64,000 nucleotides of DNA from Afifella aestuarii (GTDB taxonomy: Bacteria; Pseudomonadota; Alphaproteobacteria; Rhizobiales; Afifellaceae): assembly GCF_004023665.1 (NCBI RefSeq), contig NZ_SAUF01000002.1, positions 1 to 64,000 on the forward strand, read 5' to 3'. The translations under genes and the position numbers were made by a program. Shown here one piece after another: positions 25,968 through 35,419 of the stretch (positions are counted from its first letter, which is position 1; every line of letters starts with the position of its first letter). The notes beneath the pieces were generated by a model, which worked only from the letters and a program-made list of their open reading frames with translations, made no database searches and had not been told where the DNA came from.

Positions 25968-27770
25968 ATGGCTGATCTTTCCCACATCCGCAATTTCGCG
26001 ATCGTCGCCCATATCGACCACGGCAAGTCGACGCTTGCCGACCGCCTGATCCAGATGACCGGCACCTTGCCGGACCGTGAGATGAAGGAGCAGCTCCTCG
26101 ATTCCATGGATATCGAGCGCGAGCGCGGCATCACCATCAAGGCGCAGACGGTGCATCTGCGCTACACGGCGAAGAACGGCGAGGAATATCACCTCAACCT
26201 GATCGATACGCCCGGCCATGTCGATTTCGCCTACGAGGTGAACCGTTCGCTCTATGCCTGCGAAGGGTCGCTCCTCGTCGTTGATGCCTCGCAAGGTGTC
26301 GAGGCGCAGACGCTTGCCAATGTCTATCAGGCGATCGAGGTCAATCACGAGATCGTTCCGGTCTTGAACAAGATCGACCTGCCGGCGGCCGAGCCGGAGC
26401 GCGTCAAGCAGCAGATCGAAGATGTGATCGGCCTCGATGCCTCGGATGCGGTGATGATCTCCGCGAAGACCGGGCTCGGCATCGAGGACGTGCTGGAGGC
26501 GATCGTGCATCGCCTGCCGGCACCGCAAGGTCTGCTCGATGCGCCGTTGAAGGCGCTCCTCGTCGATTCCTGGTACGATCCTTATCTCGGCGTCGTCGTG
26601 CTGGTACGCGTCATCGACGGCACGCTGAAGAAGGGCCAGACGGTGCGCATGATGGGCACCGGCGCGCGCTACGAGGTCAACCAGGTCGGCATGTTCACGC
26701 CGAAGATGGTGGAGACCGCAGAACTTCCGCCGGGCGAGATCGGTTTTCTGACGGCCTCCATCAAGGACGTGGCCGACACCCGCGTCGGCGATACGATCAC
26801 CGAGGACAAGCGGCCGACGGAAAAGGCGCTGCCGGGCTTCCGGCCGGCCGTGCCCGTCGTCTTCTGCGGTCTCTTCCCCGTCGATGCCAACGACTTTGAG
26901 GATCTGCGCGCGGCGATGGGCAAGCTTCGCCTCAACGACGCGTCGTTTTCCTATGAGATGGAAACCTCGGCCGCGCTCGGTTTCGGCTTCCGCTGCGGTT
27001 TTCTGGGGCTTCTGCATCTGGAAATCATCCAGGAGCGTTTGGCGCGCGAATTCGATCTCGATCTGATCGCGACGGCGCCCTCCGTCGTCTATCAGATCCG
27101 CCTGACGGACGGCGAAGAGATCGAGCTGCACAACCCGGCCGATATGCCCGATCCGGTCAGGATCGAGGAAATCAAGGAGCCGTGGATCCGCGCCACCATC
27201 CTGACGCCGGACGAATATCTGGGTGGGGTGCTGAAACTCTGCCAGGACCGCCGCGGCATCCAGCAAGGGCTCACCTATGTCGGCCAGCGGGCCATGCTGG
27301 AATACGATCTGCCCTTGAACGAGGTCGTCTTCGATTTTTACGACCGGCTGAAATCGATCTCCAAGGGCTATGCGAGCTTCGATTATCACATCACCGGCTA
27401 CGAGCCGGGCGATCTCGTGAAGATGCAGATCCTCGTCAATGCCGAGCCGGTGGACGCGCTCTCGATGCTGGTGCACCGCAGCCAGGCCGATCGGCGCGGC
27501 CGGGCGCTCTGCGAAAAGCTGAAGGATCTGATCCCCCGGCACCTCTTCAAGATCCCGGTCCAGGCGGCCGTCGGCGGCAAGGTCATTGCGCGCGAGACGA
27601 TCGCAGCCCTCAGGAAGGACGTGACCGCCAAATGCTATGGCGGCGACGCGACCAGAAAGCGCAAGCTTTTGGACAAGCAGAAAGAGGGCAAGAAGAAGAT
27701 GCGCCAGTTCGGCAAGGTGGAGATCCCGCAGGAGGCCTTCATCGCCGCTCTGAAGATGGGCGACGAATAG
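25968..27770 (+). CDS. lepA: elongation factor 4 (LepA)
   Basis: Ribosome-bound GTPase affecting back-translocation and initiation efficiency. G1 is [10 protein letters not shown]2 region [14 protein letters not shown]3 DTPGHVDF, G4 NKIDLP, G5 SAKTGLG; the LepA-specific C-terminal domain includes [27 protein letters not shown] 25968 ([13 protein letters not shown]) gives the standard 600 aa; a frame opens earlier at 25914 without support. No convincing Shine-Dalgarno is seen. Confidence 0.97.
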   Translation: MADLSHIRNFAIVAHIDHGKSTLADRLIQMTGTLPDREMKEQLLDSMDIERERGITIKAQTVHLRYTAKNGEEYHLNLIDTPGHVDFAYEVNRSLYACEGSLLVVDASQGVEAQTLANVYQAIEVNHEIVPVLNKIDLPAAEPERVKQQIEDVIGLDASDAVMISAKTGLGIEDVLEAIVHRLPAPQGLLDAPLKALLVDSWYDPYLGVVVLVRVIDGTLKKGQTVRMMGTGARYEVNQVGMFTPKMVETAELPPGEIGFLTASIKDVADTRVGDTITEDKRPTEKALPGFRPAVPVVFCGLFPVDANDFEDLRAAMGKLRLNDASFSYEMETSAALGFGFRCGFLGLLHLEIIQERLAREFDLDLIATAPSVVYQIRLTDGEEIELHNPADMPDPVRIEEIKEPWIRATILTPDEYLGGVLKLCQDRRGIQQGLTYVGQRAMLEYDLPLNEVVFDFYDRLKSISKGYASFDYHITGYEPGDLVKMQILVNAEPVDALSMLVHRSQADRRGRALCEKLKDLIPRHLFKIPVQAAVGGKVIARETIAALRKDVTAKCYGGDATRKRKLLDKQKEGKKKMRQFGKVEIPQEAFIAALKMGDE

Positions 27771-27784
27771 GCCAACTCGACGGT

Positions 27785-28408
27785 CTATCTGGTCGCGATC
27801 GCCGCGGCCGCACCGCCGAGGAAGAGGGCGCTGATCCGGTTGATGACACGCGCGGCTGCGGGCTTCTGCAGGAAACGCCGTGCCTGGCCGGCAAGCGCGA
27901 TATAGCTGAGGTCGATCGCAGCGAGGACGAGGAGAAGGGTGAGCGACAGCTCGCCCCAGCCGACGAGGCTCAGGCTTTCGAGATCGAGAAGGTTGGGCAA
28001 GAGGGCGAGATAGAAGACCATGATCTTCGGATTGCCCATTGTCACCGCAAAGCCCGCAAGGAACATCTTGAGAGCCGAGCCGCGCGGCGACATCGCGGTG
28101 TCATCCGCTTCCGGACGCGTCGGCGCATTCCACATTTTGAAAGCGAGATAGACGAGATAGGCCGCGCCCGCGAATTTCACGACGGCGAAGGCCCATAAAA
28201 AGCTGCTCGCGAGCGTTGCGAGGCCGAAGACGGCCGCAGCGAGCCACAGAGCCTCTCCGATCCACATCGCTGCCGCAAAAGGCAGGGCATCGCGCCACCC
28301 ACGGGTCAGAACACGCGACACGAGGGCCGTCACGCTCGGCCCCGGCGTGCCGGCATTGACGAGGAGGGCACTCGCGAAAAGCATGAGGGTCAGCGGATCA
28401 AGGAGCAT
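27785..28408 (-). CDS. LysE/RhtB-family amino-acid exporter
   Basis: Small membrane transporter of the LysE/RhtB family with six hydrophobic segments in 207 aa; members export amino acids or homoserine lactones. Typical features are the N-terminal NAGTPGPSVTALVSRVLTRGWR block (family pattern TPGPxxxxxxxxxxxxG) and LVYLAFKMWNAP. Substrate cannot be predicted. Convergent with lepA. Confidence 0.85.
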   Translation of the reverse strand: MLLDPLTLMLFASALLVNAGTPGPSVTALVSRVLTRGWRDALPFAAAMWIGEALWLAAAVFGLATLASSFLWAFAVVKFAGAAYLVYLAFKMWNAPTRPEADDTAMSPRGSALKMFLAGFAVTMGNPKIMVFYLALLPNLLDLESLSLVGWGELSLTLLLVLAAIDLSYIALAGQARRFLQKPAAARVINRISALFLGGAAAAIATR

Positions 28409-28559
28409 TGGGTCCGAGGGCCTTTGTGACAGGGCCCCTAAGGCTAGCCGAAGTTCGCATGCCCGACGAGCCGGAAACTAGCCGTCTCAGCTGTTCCCGC
28501 CTCACCTGCGGAACCGCACCCGCCCGCTTCGCTTCCCCTCGACAAAGAGGGAGAAAGTC

Positions 28560-29420
28560 ATGAACGACAGGCACGACACTGAGCGTCCGCCGCAGGCACA
28601 GGAACATCAACCGGGCGATGAGCACAAGATGACGCCCGAGCCGGATTACATGCCCCGTTATCCGGGCTCCGGACGGCTCAAGGACAAGGTCGCGCTCATC
28701 ACCGGCGGCGATTCGGGCATCGGGCGGGCAACCTCGATCCTCTTTGCGCGCGAGGGCGCCAAAATCGCCTTCCTTTATCGCGACGAGGACGAAGACGCCG
28801 AAAAGACGCGCCGGATGATCGAAGAGGAGGGGAGTGAGGCGATCGCCTTCCGCGGCGATATCGGCGACAAGAGCTTCTGTGAGGATGTGGTTGCGAAAAC
28901 GGTGTCGAAATTTGGCGGGCTCGACATTCTCGTCAACGACGCGGGCGAGCAGCATATGGCGGAAGAACTTGAAGAGATCTCCGAAGCCCAGCTGACGCGA
29001 ACCTTCCGCACGAACATTTTTGGCATCTTCTTCATCACGCAGGCGGCTCTGCCGCATCTGAAGAAGGGTGATGCGATCGTCAACCTGACGTCGATCACCG
29101 CCTATCGCGGACAGCCAGTTCTGATGGATTATGCCTCGACCAAGGGGGCCATCCTGGCGCTCACCCGCTCCTTGTCGAAAAACCTTGCCGACAAGGGCAT
29201 TCGGGTCAACGGCGTGGCGCCGGGGCCGATCTGGACGCCGCTCATCCCGGCGAGCTTTCCGCCCGACAAGGTAGCGAATTTCGGCGCCAATCAGCCCATG
29301 GGTCGTGCCGGGCAGCCGAACGAGGTGGCGCCCGCGGTGCTCTTCCTCGCCTGCGCCGATTCCTCCTACATGACCGGCCAGGTGCTACACCCGAACGGCG
29401 GCGACATCATCGGCGGCTAG
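28560..29420 (+). CDS. SDR-family oxidoreductase, stress type (YghA-like)
   Basis: Short-chain dehydrogenase with an extended hydrophilic N-terminus (about 45 residues, ending MPRYPGSGRLKDKVALI). Cofactor motif TGGDSGIGRA (about residues 47-56), NDAGEQH, catalytic Ser in NLTSITAYRG and YASTKGA with Tyr/Lys. It belongs to the E. coli YghA/Bacillus YhdF-YhxC group, commonly stress-induced; substrate unknown. GAGGGAG precedes the ATG. A weak EcfG-like element (GGAAC at 28510-28514, N16, GCTT) is upstream. Confidence 0.88.
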   Translation: MNDRHDTERPPQAQEHQPGDEHKMTPEPDYMPRYPGSGRLKDKVALITGGDSGIGRATSILFAREGAKIAFLYRDEDEDAEKTRRMIEEEGSEAIAFRGDIGDKSFCEDVVAKTVSKFGGLDILVNDAGEQHMAEELEEISEAQLTRTFRTNIFGIFFITQAALPHLKKGDAIVNLTSITAYRGQPVLMDYASTKGAILALTRSLSKNLADKGIRVNGVAPGPIWTPLIPASFPPDKVANFGANQPMGRAGQPNEVAPAVLFLACADSSYMTGQVLHPNGGDIIGG

Positions 29421-29468
29421 GCGCCGTCTGCCGCCCGCTGCCTGCCGGCCATCGACGCCGGCAACAAA

Positions 29469-29494
29469 AAGGGCCCTGCTGCGGCAGGGCCCTT
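29469..29494 (-). terminator. Rho-independent terminator, minus strand
   Basis: Perfect 11-base stem AAGGGCCCTGC (29469-29479)/GCAGGGCCCTT (29484-29494) with a four-base loop. The A-run on the plus strand just before it (29466-29470) becomes a T-run after the hairpin on the minus strand, so it ends the DUF1328 transcript. It may also catch read-through from the convergent SDR gene. Confidence 0.8.
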
Positions 29495-29554
29495 CGTCAT
29501 GTCTGATCGCTCGACAGTTCGCGCTGAGTGCGGCCCGTCGCGTAAAATCCCGCC

Positions 29555-29731
29555 TCAGACCGCTACAGCGCCGACGCCCAGAAGCATCAGGACGAAGAAG
29601 ATGACGGCGACGACCAGGAAGATGAAGAACAGGAAGCGCGCGATCGTAGCAGCGCCCGCAGCGATCCCGCTGAAGCCGAGTGCGCCGGCGATGACCGCGA
29701 TCACGGCAAAGATAAGGGCCCATTTCAGCAT
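29555..29731 (-). CDS. DUF1328 (YtjA-type) small membrane protein, 58 aa
   Basis: Read directly from the minus strand: [16 protein letters not shown], then [19 protein letters not shown] and two hydrophobic segments ending [11 protein letters not shown]. This is the DUF1328/YtjA pattern (LxxWAxxFLVIALIAAxxGFGGIAAGAA), full length. Function unknown; members are short stress-associated membrane peptides. GGAGAA lies nine bases before the ATG, an EcfG-like promoter lies upstream and a terminator downstream, so it is a complete single-gene unit. Confidence 0.88.
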   Translation of the reverse strand: MLKWALIFAVIAVIAGALGFSGIAAGAATIARFLFFIFLVVAVIFFVLMLLGVGAVAV

Positions 29732-29779
29732 GGTGGAAATTCTCCGGTAGGTTCAGGTGTCGTTGCACCTGTCGGAATT

Positions 29780-29804
29780 AACCGCCGTGTTGACGCCTTG
29801 TTCC
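29780..29804 (-). promoter_or_regulatory. EcfG-type promoter candidate before the DUF1328 gene
   Basis: On the minus strand GGAAC (complement of 29804-29800), 16 bases, then GGTT (29783-29780), matching GGAAC-N16/17-CGTT at all but one position. The -10 element is about 50 bases before the start codon at 29731. Confidence 0.55.
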
Positions 29805-29969
29805 CGCCGGTCTGTGCGGTGTTCGGTGGCCTGCCATCGGTTTCTGTGTCGACGACCGGCCGCAAACGGTGGCGCAACCATCAGAGCCGCAAAGGCCGTC
29901 GCATGGGAGCGTTTCGTGAGGATCGGCGTTTGTCCTTCAACTGAAACAAGAATTTTCCGATCCTTTTTG

Positions 29970-31262
29970 ATGTCCATCCGCTTTGCCTGCAGCTTTGCCC
30001 TCCGGGTCTCTCTCGGTGTCGCCGCTGTTTCCTTTCTCATCCCGCCGGCCGTGTCGCAGGAGGTGCTTCAAGCCCCCCCCGGCGTTTCCCCGGGTTCGGT
30101 GCTTCTCGGTCCGGCCCCGGCTCCGGGCGAGCCTGCGCCTCCCCCACCGGCAGCTCCCCCGCCGCCGGTGGCTCCCGCGCCGTCCGCGCCGCCGGTTATC
30201 GTCGAACCTGCTCCGCCGTCTGTGGCTCCGCCCCCAGCCGTCCAACCGCCCCCTCCCGCGAATGACCCCGCTTTGGGCGACGCGCCGGCCGGCACCACGA
30301 CAGGGCCGCTCCAAGCGGTTCCCCTCGGCGAGCAGGATATGGCGGCCCCCGTGGTCACACCTGACACGATCAATGCCGCGAGCTTCGCCGACGATCATGT
30401 CTTCGTCTCCAAGCATCGCGATCCGTTCATCGTGAAGCTGCAAGTGCTTCTCGACCGGGCTGGAATTTCGCCGGGGGTGATCGACGGCTATTGGGGCGAC
30501 AACGTCCAGAAGGCCGTGCAGAATTTTCAATTGTCGCGCGAAGAGGTTCCGGACGGGCAGCTGTCAGCGACGCTCTGGGCCGAGATCGCGCAAAACGACA
30601 CGACGCCCGTCATCACCCAATATCGCATCACGCAGGAGGATGTGGCGGGTCCCTTCGCGCCTTCGATTCCGTCCGATTACCGCGAGAAGGCCGCGATGGA
30701 GCGGCTCTCCTTCACGAGTCCGTCCGAAATGCTCGCCGAGCGCTTTCATATGGATGAGGATTTTCTGAAGGCGCTCAACCCGGAGGCCAATTTCTCCGTC
30801 GCGGGCACGACCATTGCCGTTGCTGCGCCGGGTGGCGATGTCAAAGGCAAGGTGGTGCGGATCGAAGCCGATAAGGGGCTTGCGGCATTGCGCGGCTACG
30901 ATGCCGCGGGCCGGCTCCTCGTCGTCTATCCCGCCACCATCGGCAGTTCCGATACGCCTTCGCCCACCGGCACGGTCGAGGTGGAAGGTGTCGCCTTGGA
31001 CCCGACCTACACCTATCGGCCGGACGTCAACTTCCAGCAGGGCGACAATCGCGATGTCTTGACGATCCCGCCGGGTCCCAACGGGCCGGTCGGGTCGGTC
31101 TGGATCGATCTGTCGAAGCCGACCTATGGCATTCACGGCACGCCCGCGCCCGAGGCGATCGACAAGACCTTTTCGCATGGCTGCGTGCGTCTGACGAACT
31201 GGGATGCCACGGAGCTCGCCCATATGGTGAAGCCGGGCACGACGGTGGAATTTCTTGACTAG
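29970..31262 (+). CDS. peptidoglycan-binding L,D-transpeptidase, proline-rich
   Basis: Periplasmic L,D-transpeptidase of the ErfK/YbiS-type. Order: signal peptide (MSIRFACSFALRVSLG, cleavage near AVSQ at about residue 29), a Pro/Ala-rich linker (about 35-110), a PG_binding_1 domain (DRAGISPGVIDGYWGDNVQK), a middle domain, and a C-terminal YkuD domain with the catalytic IHGTPAPE and FSHGCVRLTNWDA. ATG 29970 is chosen for the signal peptide; the frame opens at 29757. The stop overlaps the start of the extensin-like gene, so both wall proteins are made together. Confidence 0.88.
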   Translation: MSIRFACSFALRVSLGVAAVSFLIPPAVSQEVLQAPPGVSPGSVLLGPAPAPGEPAPPPPAAPPPPVAPAPSAPPVIVEPAPPSVAPPPAVQPPPPANDPALGDAPAGTTTGPLQAVPLGEQDMAAPVVTPDTINAASFADDHVFVSKHRDPFIVKLQVLLDRAGISPGVIDGYWGDNVQKAVQNFQLSREEVPDGQLSATLWAEIAQNDTTPVITQYRITQEDVAGPFAPSIPSDYREKAAMERLSFTSPSEMLAERFHMDEDFLKALNPEANFSVAGTTIAVAAPGGDVKGKVVRIEADKGLAALRGYDAAGRLLVVYPATIGSSDTPSPTGTVEVEGVALDPTYTYRPDVNFQQGDNRDVLTIPPGPNGPVGSVWIDLSKPTYGIHGTPAPEAIDKTFSHGCVRLTNWDATELAHMVKPGTTVEFLD

Positions 31263-32499
31263 CCATCTTCCCGCCTGGGGCTTTGTGCTGGCGCTGGCGA
31301 TCGGGGTCGGTACAGCGGGGGCCGAAACGCCTCCGCTGAAACCCCAGCCCCGCCCGGCGGAGGCGGCGGAAAAGAAAGCGACGCCCTCGGCCGCAGAGCC
31401 AGCTCCCTCTTCCGTGCGTGAGGCGGGCGACGCCCCGCCGACCCCCAATCCGCGGCCGCAAGGATCGGTTGAAGATCCGGACGCTCTCCCGCCCGTGCCG
31501 GATGTGCGCCCGCCGGAAAAGGCCGGCTCAGGGCCCGACGTGACGGACGAAAGAGCGGCGACCCCGGAGACAGACGAGGCGACCGAGCCTAAAGAGGCGC
31601 CGGCTGAGGCGTCTCCGGACGACACGCAGGCAGACCGGCCACCGAAGGACGAGGACGCCTCCCAGGCCGAACCAGCCACCGACGGCGAAAATGAGGCGCC
31701 TGCGGATGAGACGTCGGAAGAGCCTGCGGGCGAGGCTGCCGGAAGCGATGCGCCCTCCCTTCCTGAGGCTCGCCCGGAAGATGCGCCGAAGCCGGTGGAG
31801 CCGCTGATTGCTCAGCCCCCATCGGAGACGCCGTCTGAAGGCCCTGATGAACACCCTGCGGAGCCGGAGGACGAGTCCAGCGGGGACGCTGCCGAAGAGG
31901 CCTCGAAGGTGCCGGAAGAGGACGAGGCGGCCAAGGCGGCTGCCGCTGAGGAATTTCGTCAATGTGTCTGGCGCCTCAGAGCTCTCGGTGTGGAGTTCGA
32001 CGAGGAGCCGGCGATCACCGATGGCGGCGCCTGCGAGATCGCCCACCCGATCGAGGTCGAGGAACTTGCGCCTGGCGTCGCCATCTCGCCTCCCGTCACG
32101 CTCAATTGCGCGGCGACGGAGGCCCTCGCCACCTGGCTGAAGGAGGTGGTGAAGCCAGCAGCCAAAGACCTTCTCGACGGCGCTGAATTGCGCGGCGTGA
32201 CCCAGGCCTCCGGTTATGTGTGCCGCACGCGCTACAATCGCCCGGGCGCGAAGATCTCAGAGCATGCGCTCGCCAATGCGATCGATGTCAGCGCCATCAC
32301 CTTCAAGAGCCGTTCGCCGGTTTCCGTGAAGGAGCGGGAGAATGCGGATGCGGCCGCGAGCCGCTTTCAGAAGCGGATCCGCGAAGGCGCCTGCAAATAT
32401 TTCACCACGGTCCTTGGACCCGGCGCCAACGCCGCCCATGCCACGCATTTCCATTTCGATCTGAAGGCGCGGAGCAACGGCTACCGCATCTGCCAATAA
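31255..32499 (+). CDS. extensin-like family protein with long acidic linker
   Basis: Secreted or periplasmic protein with a C-terminal extensin-like (Extensin-like_C) domain, about residues 235-414: FRQCVWRLRALGVEFDE, then YNRPGAKISEHALANAIDVSAI and HATHFHFDL. The SEHxxxxAxD and HxHxD residues resemble the zinc ligands of D,D-peptidases, so a murein hydrolase role is plausible but unproven. A signal-like N-terminus is followed by a roughly 200-residue Pro/Glu/Asp/Ala linker. The start is a TTG at 31255 inside the end of the L,D-transpeptidase gene; no other start fits the signal sequence. Confidence 0.8.
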   Translation: MTSHLPAWGFVLALAIGVGTAGAETPPLKPQPRPAEAAEKKATPSAAEPAPSSVREAGDAPPTPNPRPQGSVEDPDALPPVPDVRPPEKAGSGPDVTDERAATPETDEATEPKEAPAEASPDDTQADRPPKDEDASQAEPATDGENEAPADETSEEPAGEAAGSDAPSLPEARPEDAPKPVEPLIAQPPSETPSEGPDEHPAEPEDESSGDAAEEASKVPEEDEAAKAAAAEEFRQCVWRLRALGVEFDEEPAITDGGACEIAHPIEVEELAPGVAISPPVTLNCAATEALATWLKEVVKPAAKDLLDGAELRGVTQASGYVCRTRYNRPGAKISEHALANAIDVSAITFKSRSPVSVKERENADAAASRFQKRIREGACKYFTTVLGPGANAAHATHFHFDLKARSNGYRICQ

Positions 32500-32529
32500 C
32501 CCGCGGCGACGGAGGAAAGGCGGATCTGG

Positions 32530-33468
32530 CTACTGAATGGGGAGTGCCGGCACGCTCAGAAACAAGATGCGCTTCTGCTCGAGCCGCGACCGGCGCAGGC
32601 TCTCCAGGATGAGCCCGCAGGAGAGGGAAATCCCGGCAAGCACGAAGGCGCTCGCCGAAAGAACTGCGCCCGCCTGCACGGAATCTCCATCGAAGAGCGC
32701 CGGAAGCGCGGCGAGGAACCCGAAGAGGCCGAGAAGAAGGCCCGCGACGCCGAAGAGGGGGAGCGGTCGCGCGACCTGCATGACACGCAGGAAGGTGGCG
32801 ACTTCGCCCATGGCGTGCCGCACATTCTCTGCCGGCTTGCGCTCACTCGTGTTCTGACCGCCATCGAGCGACAGGCTCGCGACCGGCACCATGAGTTCGC
32901 TGGCATGCAGCGACAATTCGGTCTGCGGGGAAAGCCCTTCGGAGACCGGGGGGAAGCTTTTGACGAAGCGGCGGCTGAGAGCGCGGTAGATGGAGCTGCG
33001 CGCTGAAAGGCCTGTGCCGAAGAAACGCCGGTAGAGGTCGAAGACGCTGCCGGCGCCGTGGCGCAGATCGTCGGCGTCGCAACCGCCGAGGGTCGCCGAG
33101 GTGCCGACCACCATATCGACGCGTTCCGTCAAAAGCGCATTGATCAGTGAGCTCGCATCGGTCGGATCGCAGGAGCCGTCGCCTGCAGCAAGCAGGTAAA
33201 TGTCGGCGTCGATATCGGCGAACATGCGCCACACCGCCTGGTTTGGCGCATGGTTCGGTGCATGGCTTGGCCCGCGCAGAACGCGTGCGCCAGCCTTTCG
33301 CGCCTGACGGGCGGTGTCGTCGGAGGAATTTTCGTCGAAGACATAGATGCGGGCATCGGGCAAGGCTTCACGGAAGCCGCGCACCACGTTCTCGATGGTG
33401 GCCGCCTGATTGCGGCACGGCAGAAGCACGGCGACGCCGAGGCCCTCGCAGGCGGTGAACTCGCTCAT
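32530..33468 (-). CDS. family 2 glycosyltransferase, membrane-anchored
   Basis: GT-A glycosyltransferase: AVLLPCRNQAATIENVV at the N-terminus, VFDENSSDDTA for nucleotide-sugar binding and a LAAGDGSCD acidic segment in the DxD position. Two C-terminal hydrophobic segments (about residues 235-260 and 270-292) anchor it to the inner membrane. It is closest to polyprenyl-phosphate sugar transferases. ATG 33468, 312 aa, with GGAAG eight bases upstream. Divergent from mepA. Confidence 0.82.
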   Translation of the reverse strand: MSEFTACEGLGVAVLLPCRNQAATIENVVRGFREALPDARIYVFDENSSDDTARQARKAGARVLRGPSHAPNHAPNQAVWRMFADIDADIYLLAAGDGSCDPTDASSLINALLTERVDMVVGTSATLGGCDADDLRHGAGSVFDLYRRFFGTGLSARSSIYRALSRRFVKSFPPVSEGLSPQTELSLHASELMVPVASLSLDGGQNTSERKPAENVRHAMGEVATFLRVMQVARPLPLFGVAGLLLGLFGFLAALPALFDGDSVQAGAVLSASAFVLAGISLSCGLILESLRRSRLEQKRILFLSVPALPIQ

Positions 33469-33570
33469 TTCGACGCTTCCCCTTAATGCCGCGCAAACGC
33501 AAGCCAAAGATAGCTTCTAAAGCGTTAAAGGAGAGTAAGGCGCCGACTTCGGATCAGAGCATCGGCATGA

Positions 33571-33588
33571 TAGCATTGCGCAATGCTA
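33571..33588. promoter_or_regulatory. 18-bp perfect palindrome over the mepA start codon
   Basis: TAGCATTGCGCAATGCTA is a perfect palindrome that contains the mepA ATG (33583-33585). It also lies in the divergent gap of the GT2 gene and mepA. It could be a repressor site or an RNA hairpin masking the start; no ribosome site precedes the ATG. Confidence 0.5.
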
Positions 33589-34620
33589 CGATTCGTCCCA
33601 AGACTGGTTTTTGCCCTCAGCGCCTTGTTCCTGACGGGCTGGCCGGCCGCCGGTCTGGCGGACCAGATTCCGGCCAAGCGCTATTTCGGGGCCGCCAAGC
33701 TTCCCTCCGAAGGGCGCGCTGCGGCGGTCGGGTTTTATTCCAAGGGGTGTCTGGCGGGAGGCGAGGCGATCACCGTCGACGGCCCCTATTGGCAGGCGAT
33801 GCGCCTGTCGCGCAATCGCATCTGGGGTCATCCGAATCTGATTCATTTCATCGAGTGGCTGGGGCGCGAGGCCGCCACCAAGGACGGCTGGACGGGGCTT
33901 CTCCTCGGTGACATGTCGCAGCCGCGCGGCGGCCCGATGGTGTCAGGTCATGCCTCGCATCAGGTCGGTCTCGACATCGACATCTGGCTGCAGCCAATGC
34001 CGCAGCGCCGTCTCTCGGCGAAGGAGCGCGAGACGATGTCGGCGATTCCCGTCGTGGAAGTCGGGCCGCACGAGGTCGATCCGCGACGCTGGACGGGCGC
34101 GCATGCAAGGCTCATCAAACGCGCTGCGTCCTATCCCGATGTCCAGCGCATCTTCGTGGCGCCCGGCATCAAGAAGAAACTCTGCGAGACGGCGACGGGC
34201 GATCGCTCATGGCTTGCCAAGGTGCGTCCCTATTGGGGCCATAACGAGCACATCCACGTGCGCCTCTTTTGCCCGGAAGGCTCGCCCGGTTGCGAGCCAC
34301 AGCGCGCGACGGGCAAGGACGACGGCTGCGGCGCACCGCTCGCCTGGTGGTACTCGAAGGAACCCTATCGCCAGGCCAAGCCCAGCAAGAAGCCGGCGAA
34401 GAAGCGCGAAACGACGCTCGACGATTTGCCCAACGCCTGCCGCCAGGTGCTGGCAGCGGGCGACAAGTCTGGCGCGATCACGGCACTTGCTGCCTATGGC
34501 GACGATGTTCCAGCCGACGTGGCGGCCAAGGCCGTTGCGCTTCGTCCCGATGTCGGGGCGCCCGGCGCGCCGTCGATGCCGCATACCCTGCCGCAGGCGC
34601 GGCCGGCCGTGATCCGCTGA
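33583..34620 (+). CDS. mepA: penicillin-insensitive murein endopeptidase MepA
   Basis: Periplasmic LAS-type zinc metallopeptidase cleaving D-Ala-meso-DAP cross-links. A signal peptide (MLRFVPRLVFALSALFL, cleavage near GLA at 24-26) leads into the catalytic domain; zinc-site segments are SGHASHQVGLDIDIW and HNEHIHVRLFCP. 345 aa, longer than E. coli MepA (274) through a Lys/Pro-rich insertion (SKKPAKKRE) and a C-terminal tail after about residue 265. The start codon lies within an 18-base palindrome. Confidence 0.9.
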   Translation: MLRFVPRLVFALSALFLTGWPAAGLADQIPAKRYFGAAKLPSEGRAAAVGFYSKGCLAGGEAITVDGPYWQAMRLSRNRIWGHPNLIHFIEWLGREAATKDGWTGLLLGDMSQPRGGPMVSGHASHQVGLDIDIWLQPMPQRRLSAKERETMSAIPVVEVGPHEVDPRRWTGAHARLIKRAASYPDVQRIFVAPGIKKKLCETATGDRSWLAKVRPYWGHNEHIHVRLFCPEGSPGCEPQRATGKDDGCGAPLAWWYSKEPYRQAKPSKKPAKKRETTLDDLPNACRQVLAAGDKSGAITALAAYGDDVPADVAAKAVALRPDVGAPGAPSMPHTLPQARPAVIR

Positions 34621-34691
34621 AGCTCTTCCGACGAGGGGACTCGCAGGAGCTCCGCCGTTCTCAGAACGCCGGAATTCGCGATCTCGTCTGG

Positions 34692-35357
34692 TCAGGCGGC
34701 CGCATTCTCCGGCACGGAGGGGCAGGAGAGGCCGGTGCCGCCGAGGCCGCAATAGCCTCCAGGATTTTTCGCCAGATACTGTTGGTGGTAATCCTCGGCG
34801 AAATAAAAGGCGGGCGCATCGACGATCTCCGTGGTGATCGGCCCGAAGCCTTTCTCTTTCAGAACCTTTGCATAGGTTGCCTTGGCCGTTTCGGCCTTTT
34901 GCCTCTGCTCCTCGTCGAAGACGTAGATGCCCGAGCGGTATTGTGTGCCGACATCGTTGCCCTGGCGCATGCCCTGGGTCGGATCATGCGCCTCGAAGAA
35001 GCGGGCGAGGAGCTTCGAATAGCTGATGACATTCGGGTCGTAGACGACAAGCACCACCTCGTTATGGCCGGTGCGGCCGGTGCAGACTTCCCGGTAGGTC
35101 GGGTTCGGCGTGGCGCCGCTCGCGTAGCCGACCGCCGTCACATAGACGCCGTCTGTCTGCCAGAAGACGCGCTCCGCCCCCCAGAAGCAGCCGAGACCGA
35201 AGATCGCCGTCTTGAGACCCTCCGGGTAGGGCCCCTTGAGGGCGCGGCCATTGACGAAATGCGTCTCGGCCGTGGGCAAAGCCTCGGCGCGGCCGGGCAG
35301 CGCCTCTTCGGGCTTCGGGAGATCAGTCTTCTTGGCGAGCCGGTCGAAGGGGAACAT
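34692..35357 (-). CDS. msrA: peptide-methionine (S)-S-oxide reductase MsrA
   Basis: Repairs methionine-S-sulfoxide in proteins. The active-site motif is [14 protein letters not shown] with Cys near residue 54; [18 protein letters not shown] and [10 protein letters not shown] are family blocks. ATG 35357 with AGGA nine bases upstream gives 221 aa; the in-frame start at 35414 lacks support. No signal peptide, so cytoplasmic. A small membrane-protein gene lies just upstream in the same direction. Confidence 0.93.
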   Translation of the reverse strand: MFPFDRLAKKTDLPKPEEALPGRAEALPTAETHFVNGRALKGPYPEGLKTAIFGLGCFWGAERVFWQTDGVYVTAVGYASGATPNPTYREVCTGRTGHNEVVLVVYDPNVISYSKLLARFFEAHDPTQGMRQGNDVGTQYRSGIYVFDEEQRQKAETAKATYAKVLKEKGFGPITTEIVDAPAFYFAEDYHQQYLAKNPGGYCGLGGTGLSCPSVPENAAA

Positions 35358-35419
35358 GGGGGGATCCTTTTCTGGAGGTCGCGTTGTGTGAATTCGGCGG
35401 GGACTGGAGACCACCCCGT

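Noticed and set aside
25953-27542. 529-residue minus-strand frame opposite lepA
   Set aside because: lepA is unmistakable and highly conserved; the opposite frame is a shadow.
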